Source: Prevotella sp. (GTDB taxonomy: Bacteria; Bacteroidota; Bacteroidia; Bacteroidales; Dysgonomonadaceae). Taken from it: a stretch of 11,296 nt of DNA. The position numbers and the translations under genes are program-made. The notes beneath the pieces are model-generated. The model saw only the letters and a program-made list of their open reading frames with translations, was not told where the DNA came from and ran no database searches. Where the stretch lies: positions 1 through 11,296 of the forward strand of contig JAISKQ010000059.1 in the NCBI GenBank assembly GCA_031260865.1. Reading direction: 5' to 3'. Of the stretch, positions 6,932-11,296 are shown in pieces (positions within the stretch are counted from its first letter, which is position 1; each line of letters begins with the position of its first letter).

Positions 6932-8020
6932 TTAGTTATTATTAATAAACCAAATAAACAGAGCTAATGCTATAAGACCGGCTATGACGGACAGTGTTAT
7001 TTTTATGACGCTATAAGGTCTGTCTCCTGTCACGCGCCCTGTCCGCCCGTTCACAAAGAAGTGGTATAGCTTATTGTTATAGGTATAAGCCGACATGTAC
7101 ACAGGCAGCAATATCAGCTTAAACTTGATGTCGCTAAACGCCGTCTTGGCGGAGTCAATCCGTTGCTTGTCTCCTCCAATATCCTGCCGGATAGCATATT
7201 GTATATCCGACTCCATTTTACTTTTGGCAGAGGCAAACCCCGTCTGCATATTTATGACATACTTCTCGGTGATGAACCCGCTCAGGAAGCGGTTATCGGC
7301 TTCTACCATACTCATCGTGTCCCAATTGCTGATTTCGGTCATTACCCGCGTCGTAATAATCTTAGAGGCAGGAACCATGACGTCGTCAAAGAACAACGAA
7401 ATATGCCCGTCGGCATACGACCATCGCGTGCGTGTTTCCGTATGTCTGTTTTTACCGGTTCCTACGGTAATGGTATAGTTATCACCGCGTTGACCGGCAT
7501 AATCCGTCTCTGTCCGGGCATCGTATGTCCAGCACGGTATATAAACCCCTTGCCGCTTGTTCGATTGTAATGCTTTTGATTTCAGCTTATTAGGCGCGAA
7601 CCACCGTTTCGACAACCATGTGGACATGTGTGTATATATCTCATTGTCAGACACCTTGAATGGCAACAGATACGAAGGCTGTATCAACCGTTCCTCATAA
7701 GCGTCCGATTCAATAAGCGGCGTGGCGCAATAAGGACATTCCACCGATTTCAGGCTTTCGTCGAATGTCGATTCCGCGCCGCATTTACGGCAACTGATCA
7801 CTTTCGTGGCTTTTGTGTTCAGTTCTTCTTGTTGTTGAACATACTGCTCAAAATCAAGCTCCTGAACCTCATCAACCACCTTGGCGTCTATTGGAGTGTC
7901 CGCGCCGCAATAATCGCAATGGAGCGAAGTTGTTCCCGGTTTATATTTCAGAGCAGCGCCACAATTTTGGCATTGATATGTGTCGCTGCCCATTGGCATG
8001 TTTTCAAAATCCTCCGCCAT
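6932..8020 (-). CDS. Double zinc-ribbon protein with C-terminal membrane anchor
   Basis: This 362-residue protein has two N-terminal zinc ribbons: C17/C20 with C35/C38, and C77/C80 with C95/C98. An acidic, Gln-rich linker separates them. The middle holds a conserved segment around YIPCWTYDARTETDYAGQRG (160-179) and a beta-rich region to about 310. One hydrophobic helix lies at the very end (about 338-359), leaving only a few residues after it, so the protein is tail-anchored with the ribbons in the cytoplasm. Relatives are sometimes labelled as PriA or TFIIB-like from the ribbons, but no helicase motifs are present. The layout resembles B. subtilis YdjG, which with YdjH and the SPFH protein YdjI recruits PspA to the membrane. 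The gene follows the SPFH gene with a 3-bp gap, so the two form an operon. That functional parallel is inference. Confidence 0.8.
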   Translation of the reverse strand: MAEDFENMPMGSDTYQCQNCGAALKYKPGTTSLHCDYCGADTPIDAKVVDEVQELDFEQYVQQQEELNTKATKVISCRKCGAESTFDESLKSVECPYCATPLIESDAYEERLIQPSYLLPFKVSDNEIYTHMSTWLSKRWFAPNKLKSKALQSNKRQGVYIPCWTYDARTETDYAGQRGDNYTITVGTGKNRHTETRTRWSYADGHISLFFDDVMVPASKIITTRVMTEISNWDTMSMVEADNRFLSGFITEKYVINMQTGFASAKSKMESDIQYAIRQDIGGDKQRIDSAKTAFSDIKFKLILLPVYMSAYTYNNKLYHFFVNGRTGRVTGDRPYSVIKITLSVIAGLIALALFIWFINNN

Positions 8021-8023
8021 ATC

Positions 8024-9130
8024 TTAATCCTGTTTTGGCAACGGAGGAGGCGTCATAGCCCACAAATCTTGTAAATCGATCTGATTACCCGCCGAAGCCC
8101 AGTCAGCCAGACCATTTTTCCAAACCAACGATTCTTTTGTCAAGGTTTTATCTTGCGCCAATTTAGCCAATCCCACTTTATCAAAAGGACCTAATTGCTG
8201 TCCGTTTATAGCCACATAATAGGCGACCGCGCCCGGAATAGGAGGAGGCGTAGCCTGAGTATTCTGATTCTGCACCTGATTGCCCATTGCCTGCGTCATC
8301 TGGTTAGCCATCGCCATTCCCGCGCCAAGCCCAATCCCCATGCCTGCTGTTCCTGAAGGGTTTTCAGCGGCGGCTTCCATCGATTTGGCGGCTTTCATCT
8401 TCATCAGTTTATCCAGATCAATCTTATCCAAACGACTAAGCTCGAATATTTCTTTCTTCACCTCATCCGGCATAGAGATATTCTCTATCAGGAATTTGGT
8501 TACATCCATGCCATAAGCTATAAAATCGTTCCGCATAAAGCCGAATATAGCTTCCGACAATTCATTCAAATTAGCGGCATACAATTCGACCGGTAAATTG
8601 GATTCAGCCGTGGCATCCGAAAAACGAGTGACGATTATACTTTTCAGTTGTTCTTTTATATTTTCGGTTGTGAAAGTTTGGTTTGTCCCCACTATTTCCC
8701 TGATAAAAACAGGGGCGTTCGTCACTTTGAACGCGTAAGTGCCGAATGCTCTGATTTCGACCATACCAAAACGGTTGTCGTTGAGAATAATAGCATTTTT
8801 AGTACCCCATTTCTGATCAATAAAATTTTTGGTATTCACAAAATACACTTCCGCCTTGAAGGGACTGTTGAAACCATATTTCCACCCTTTGAGCGTAGTC
8901 AGTATCGGAAGATTCTGTGTGTTCAACGTATATGTTCCGGGCGAAAAGGTATCAGCTATTTGCCCTTCATTTACAAATACAGCCGTTTGTCCCTCACGAA
9001 CAATCAGTTTCGCGTTATTCTTTATCTCATTATTGTACCTTTCGAAACGATGAACTATTGTGTCCTGTGTATTATCCAGAAATTCAATAATGTCTATTAA
9101 TTCATTTCTTAGTTTATCAAAAATTCCCAT
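8024..9130 (-). CDS. SPFH-domain protein with C-terminal GYF_2 domain (YdjI-like)
   Basis: This 368-residue cytosolic protein is of the type often mislabelled 'virion core protein'. An amphipathic N-terminus (1-30) is followed by a SPFH/band-7 domain (about 35-250, with VREGQTAVFVNEGQIAD and FGTYAFKV). A Gly/Met/Ala-rich linker (258-285) comes next, then a GYF_2 domain (about 303-358: YYVAINGQQLGPF, then VWKNGLADW). Proline motifs PPPIP (295-299) and PPPLP (361-365) flank the GYF_2 domain. SPFH proteins form large membrane-associated rings or scaffolds. B. subtilis YdjI, with a similar layout, is needed to bring PspA to stressed membranes. Here the partner encoded downstream is a tail-anchored zinc-ribbon protein. 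No PspA gene or YdjH-like gene is in the window. The start is supported by alignment of the MGIFDKL beginning typical of the family and by an upstream -7 box. Confidence 0.87.
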   Translation of the reverse strand: MGIFDKLRNELIDIIEFLDNTQDTIVHRFERYNNEIKNNAKLIVREGQTAVFVNEGQIADTFSPGTYTLNTQNLPILTTLKGWKYGFNSPFKAEVYFVNTKNFIDQKWGTKNAIILNDNRFGMVEIRAFGTYAFKVTNAPVFIREIVGTNQTFTTENIKEQLKSIIVTRFSDATAESNLPVELYAANLNELSEAIFGFMRNDFIAYGMDVTKFLIENISMPDEVKKEIFELSRLDKIDLDKLMKMKAAKSMEAAAENPSGTAGMGIGLGAGMAMANQMTQAMGNQVQNQNTQATPPPIPGAVAYYVAINGQQLGPFDKVGLAKLAQDKTLTKESLVWKNGLADWASAGNQIDLQDLWAMTPPPLPKQD

Positions 9131-9163
9131 ATTCGATGTTTTTTTGTGTTAGTATTATTTCTT

Positions 9164-9195
9164 CAAATATAAATCTTTTTTACCTCAAAAACACA
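9164..9195 (-). promoter_or_regulatory. Promoter of the SPFH/zinc-ribbon operon
   Basis: On the minus strand TATATTTG (9164-9171) is a perfect TAnnTTTG box, with the 3-of-4 match TGTG 20 bp upstream (9192-9195). The start codon is 33 bp downstream. One promoter would serve both genes. Confidence 0.5.
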
Positions 9196-9266
9196 TATCA
9201 TTCGTATTTTATTTTTTTTAGCTCTCAAATAATACGACGAAGCGATGAAAGCTTATAGCTAATTTA

Positions 9267-9722
9267 GAAAAAGGTGACAAAAGTAACAGTTTCCAAGATT
9301 CAAGTGTTCAAGTTTACAAGAACTCTAGTTTATTAGAGTTCTAAAAAGTGACAAAAGTAACAGTTTTCGGGTTACATCGCTTCGCGCCATTCCTAATTCG
9401 TAATTCCTCATTCTTAAATTCTTTCTTGTATACTCATTACTCAAAACTCATTACTTACTACTCATAACTCAAAAAGGTGACAAAAGTAACACTTTTCGGG
9501 TAACATCGCTTTGCGCCATTCTTTCTTCATTCTTTCTTGTATACTCATTACTTACTACTCATTACTCAAAAAAGTAACAAAAGTAACACTTTTCAGTCGT
9601 CATCAATTTGCGCCATTCCTAATTCATAATTTTCTTGTAAACTTGCAAGCTAGTAAACTTGTAAACTAGAACTCTTGTAACTCGTAACTTGTAACTGCCC
9701 AAAGGGCGTAGTAACTCGTAAC
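9267..9722. repeat. Degenerate composite repeat array with GTRACA-AAA-GTAACA units
   Basis: GTGACAAAAGTAACA occurs at 9274-9288, 9348-9362 and 9477-9491, with a GTAACAAAAGTAACA variant at 9574-9588. Each is two hexamers 9 bp apart. Copies 2-4 are followed by a related block of about 30 bp (TTTTCGGGTNACATCGCTT then TGCGCCATTC, more diverged in copy 4). A perfect 23-bp direct repeat occurs at 9419-9441 and 9530-9552. Between them lie low-complexity strings built from words such as ACTCATT, and from 9633 on from CTTGTAAAC and GTAACTCG. Spacing between units (74, 129, 97 bp) is irregular and spacers are not unique, so this is not CRISPR. Function unknown. Confidence 0.8.
9319..9342. repeat. Perfect 9-bp hairpin within the repeat array
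   Basis: AGAACTCTA (9319-9327) and TAGAGTTCT (9334-9342) pair perfectly around a 6-nt loop. An A-run follows on the plus strand. On the minus strand the hairpin is not followed by a T-run, so terminator activity is doubtful. Confidence 0.6.
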
Positions 9723-9824
9723 TATTCTATATTAGATAATTTTTTTTATTTTTGATGACAGTTTTTGCTCATATTCGGAGTAAAAACTTCATTTTTTATG
9801 AGACTGTCCCAAAAAGTGTTTTTA

Positions 9825-9916
9825 GCACGCGGATGACGCGGATATAAAAGATAAACGCAGATTAAGATTATTATTCTTATCTGCGAAAATTCCTCTAATA
9901 TGCGTTATCCGAGCGC
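9825..9916. repeat. Nested imperfect palindrome of 92 bp, REP/MITE-like; possible queF terminator
   Basis: The outer arms GCACGCGGATGACGC (9825-9839) and GCGTTATCCGAGCGC (9902-9916) pair at 12 of 15 positions. An inner stem has CGCAGA (9856-9861) with TCTGCG (9880-9885), a bulged T, and TAAGA (9863-9867) with TCTTA (9875-9879), around a 7-nt loop. On the minus strand, the inner hairpin is followed by a T-rich tract, so it could end queC-queF transcription. The CGCGGAT/ATCCG theme resembles dispersed palindromic intergenic elements, but the copy number cannot be judged from this window. Confidence 0.5.
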
Positions 9917-9948
9917 TTTTTAAAAAGCTTCATATTATTAATGTTCCT

Positions 9949-10416
9949 TTACTTATAAATCAATTGAGGATTGTGCTTCAGCAAGCGTTCTTTCGCGAGC
10001 GTTTCGTATTCGGAGCCGGCACGCCCGTAATTGCAGAAAGGATAGATACTGATTCCTCCTCGTGGGGTAAATAACCCGACAACTTCGATATATTTCGGAT
10101 CCATCAGGTTTATAAGGTCTTTCATTATGATATTGACACAGTCTTCGTGAAACGCGCCGTGATTGCGAAAGCTGAATAAGTATAATTTCAGGCTTTTGCT
10201 TTCCACCATTTTCTCATCAGGGAGATAGTTGATATGGATTGTCGCGAAATCGGGTTGTCCTGTTATGGGGCACAAACTGGTAAATTCGGGGCAATTAAAA
10301 GTCACCCAGTAGTCATTATCTTGGTGTTTATTTTCAAACGCTTCCAATACTTCAGGGGCATAATCATTCTTGTATTCTGTCTTTCCGCCTAAATGGCTAA
10401 GTCCTGTTATGCTCAT
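9949..10416 (-). CDS. queF: NADPH-dependent preQ0 reductase QueF (short, YkvM type)
   Basis: This cytoplasmic enzyme reduces the nitrile of 7-cyano-7-deazaguanine (preQ0) to the amine preQ1 with two NADPH, the step before Tgt inserts preQ1 into tRNAs with GUN anticodons. At 155 residues it is the single-domain type, like B. subtilis YkvM, rather than the long E. coli type. The catalytic Cys is C49 in [13 protein letters not shown], with the catalytic Asp at D56. The QueF signature ESKSLKLY spans 72-79, and the substrate-binding FHED follows at 89-92. The C-terminal [11 protein letters not shown] segment is also typical. The start is one base after the stop of queC, so the pair is cotranscribed and probably coupled. 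queD and queE are not in the window. Confidence 0.96.
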   Translation of the reverse strand: MSITGLSHLGGKTEYKNDYAPEVLEAFENKHQDNDYWVTFNCPEFTSLCPITGQPDFATIHINYLPDEKMVESKSLKLYLFSFRNHGAFHEDCVNIIMKDLINLMDPKYIEVVGLFTPRGGISIYPFCNYGRAGSEYETLAKERLLKHNPQLIYK

Positions 10417-10417
10417 A

Positions 10418-11074
10418 TTACTTCCTTTTCTTTAAATAATTATCTAAACCTTGTTTACGCAACTTACAAGAGGGGCAATGCCCACAGCCATCAGCAACGA
10501 CGCCGTTGTAGCATGTCAGGGTCTGAGTACGGACAATGTCGAACACGCCAAGTTCATCGGCTAATTGCCACACATCCGCTTTGTTTCTCCACATCAGAGG
10601 CGTGTGTATCTGAAAATGTTCATCCATCGCCAAATTGATAGAGGCATTCGCCGACAGGATAAACGTATCCCTGCAATCGGGATAGCCGCTGTAATCCGCT
10701 TCGGAGACGCCTGTCACAATATGACGGATGCCGTGTGAGCGAGCGACCACCGCCGCGAAGGTTAGAAATAACAGGTTTCGTCCCGGAACAAAGGTGTTTG
10801 GATACGAATCAACCGGTTTTTCCTGATCCATTATAATGTCGCTTGTCAACGAATTTATAGACAACCGGCTGATAATAGACGCGTCTAATAACTGAAACGG
10901 AACGCCGGCGTTTTCAGCGATCGCCTGTGCCACTTCCACCTCTTTCGAGTGGCGTTGACCGTATGTAAAACACAATGTACGTACAGAGGAGAAATTCTTA
11001 ATAGCCCAATAAAGGCAAGTGGTGGAATCTTGTCCACCGGAGAACAAAACTAACGCGGATTCATTTTTATACAT
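10418..11074 (-). CDS. queC: 7-cyano-7-deazaguanine synthase QueC
   Basis: QueC converts 7-carboxy-7-deazaguanine to preQ0 using ATP and ammonia, in the cytoplasm, supplying QueF encoded next. The 218-residue length is normal. The N-terminal PP-loop is SGGQDS (12-17) for ATP binding. Other family segments are [10 protein letters not shown] (36-45), FVPGRN (95-100) and [15 protein letters not shown] (121-135). The zinc site is C188 with C197, C200 and C203 ([11 protein letters not shown]). All key residues are present. The gene is the first of the queC-queF operon, with its own upstream -7 box. No preQ1 riboswitch aptamer is apparent in the roughly 60-nt leader. Confidence 0.97.
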   Translation of the reverse strand: MYKNESALVLFSGGQDSTTCLYWAIKNFSSVRTLCFTYGQRHSKEVEVAQAIAENAGVPFQLLDASIISRLSINSLTSDIIMDQEKPVDSYPNTFVPGRNLLFLTFAAVVARSHGIRHIVTGVSEADYSGYPDCRDTFILSANASINLAMDEHFQIHTPLMWRNKADVWQLADELGVFDIVRTQTLTCYNGVVADGCGHCPSCKLRKQGLDNYLKKRK

Positions 11075-11136
11075 AATTCTTTGTTTTTAACGTGGTTGAC
11101 CCTAAGATACACGGAAAAGTGTTTTCTTTTCGGCTA

Positions 11137-11169
11137 CAAAAGTAATGATTTTGTAAGATTCTTATCGAA
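11137..11169 (-). promoter_or_regulatory. Promoter of the queC-queF operon
   Basis: On the minus strand TACTTTTG (11137-11144) is an exact TAnnTTTG box. TTCG (11166-11169), 21 bp upstream, is a 3-of-4 match to the -33 box. The leader to the queC start is about 55-60 nt. Confidence 0.5.
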
Positions 11170-11174
11170 AATAT

Positions 11175-11205
11175 TTTCTTAAAAAGAATAATTGTTATAC
11201 TTTTG
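11175..11205 (+). promoter_or_regulatory. Promoter of the tRNA-Lys gene
   Basis: TTTC (11175-11178), 19 bp, then TACTTTTG (11198-11205) fits the Bacteroidales pattern, with the tRNA beginning 14 bp after the -7 box. It is arranged divergently from the queC promoter. Confidence 0.6.
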
Positions 11206-11218
11206 CACAACCAAAAAC

Positions 11219-11291
11219 GACTTCGTAGCTCAGCTGGTAGAGCAATTGACTCTTAATCAATGGGTCGAGGGTTCGAGCCCCTCCGAGGTCA
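11219..11291 (+). tRNA. tRNA-Lys (anticodon CTT)
   Basis: The 73-nt sequence folds as a full cloverleaf. The acceptor arms GACTTCG and CGAGGTC pair with one G-T. The D arm is GCTC/GAGC. The anticodon arm ATTGA/TCAAT holds loop CTCTTAA, giving anticodon CTT for AAG lysine codons. The T arm GAGGG/CCCTC surrounds loop TTCGAGC. The discriminator base is A at 11291, and the following CAAGC shows that the CCA end is not encoded. Confidence 0.96.
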
Positions 11292-11296
11292 CAAGC

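Larger units (their letters stand above)
9131..9948. other. 818-bp gene-free region, structured and repeat-rich
   Basis: No coding region is convincing here. It holds the SPFH promoter at its left end, a repeat array (9267-9722) and a nested palindrome (9825-9916). A possible insertion-sequence end word GAGACTGTCCCAAAAAG sits at 9800-9816. A perfect 14-bp palindrome GCTTTTTAAAAAGC lies at 9915-9928, and a short hairpin GCCC-AAA-GGGC at 9697-9707. CGAAGCGATG at 9238-9247 is an inverted copy of CATCGCTTCG at 9375-9384 inside the array. Confidence 0.6.

Noticed and set aside
6932..8020. PriA-like helicase or TFIIB-like factor
   Set aside because: Only zinc ribbons are shared. There are no helicase motifs, and the C-terminal membrane helix argues for a membrane-associated role.
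7095..9100. Several plus-strand reading frames of 74-150 codons opposite the SPFH/zinc-ribbon operon
   Set aside because: They lie fully antisense to well-supported genes, and their translations show no family features.
8024..9130. Viral or prophage core protein
   Set aside because: The 'virion core protein' label is carried by some database relatives, but the domains are SPFH plus GYF_2 and no phage genes are nearby.
9267..9600. CRISPR array
   Set aside because: Repeats are degenerate, spacing is irregular, intervening sequences are themselves repetitive, and no cas gene is present.
9697..9707. Terminator hairpin GCCC-AAA-GGGC
   Set aside because: The stem is only 4 bp with a 3-nt loop, there is no T-run on either side, and no gene ends nearby.
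11075..11136. preQ1 riboswitch in the queC leader
   Set aside because: The leader has some complementary words and an A-rich end, but I could not fit the type I aptamer core or a type II/III fold.

Overview
The window looks like chromosomal DNA of a Bacteroidota species, most likely order Bacteroidales. The reasons are moderate-to-low GC content, start codons that mostly lack a Shine-Dalgarno sequence, and repeated matches to the Bacteroidales promoter consensus (a TTTG-like -33 box, 19-21 bp, then TAnnTTTG). The protein families also fit: a NikR regulator beside a TonB-dependent receptor, a SPFH/GYF_2 protein paired with a zinc-ribbon protein, and a lipoprotein/helical-repeat pair. Genus cannot be fixed from the sequence alone.

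Left to right: positions 1-46 carry a leftward promoter for a gene outside the window. A gene-free AT-rich stretch follows. Then comes a rightward block: a NikR-type metal regulator (381-797), a TonB-dependent outer-membrane receptor (851-2746) and a DUF456 membrane protein (2789-3289). The regulator and receptor probably form a metal-uptake unit; their upstream regions share short sequence words that could be operators. The regulator lacks one of the four classical nickel ligands.

A second rightward pair starts at its own promoter. It is a lipoprotein with a GH18-like barrel signature that lacks the catalytic Glu (3396-4511), overlapping by 47 bp a large secreted helical-repeat protein of unknown function (4465-6924). 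This pair ends only 7 bp from a convergent leftward operon of two genes. The first gene of that operon encodes a SPFH-domain protein with a C-terminal GYF_2 domain (8024-9130). The second encodes a two-zinc-ribbon protein with a C-terminal membrane anchor (6932-8020). Together they resemble part of the ydjGHI/PspA membrane-stress system of Bacillus subtilis, without PspA here.

Positions 9131-9948 have no gene but are unusually structured. There are four copies of a double-hexamer motif GTRACA-AAA-GTAACA inside 74-129 bp composite repeats, low-complexity strings, a perfect hairpin, and a 92-bp nested palindrome ending next to queF. The right end holds a leftward queC-queF operon for preQ1/queuosine precursor synthesis, divergent from a rightward tRNA-Lys(CTT).

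The least understood content is the lipoprotein/helical-repeat pair, the repeat array at 9267-9722 and the altered NikR site. No clearly new defence, mobile or CRISPR system is visible.
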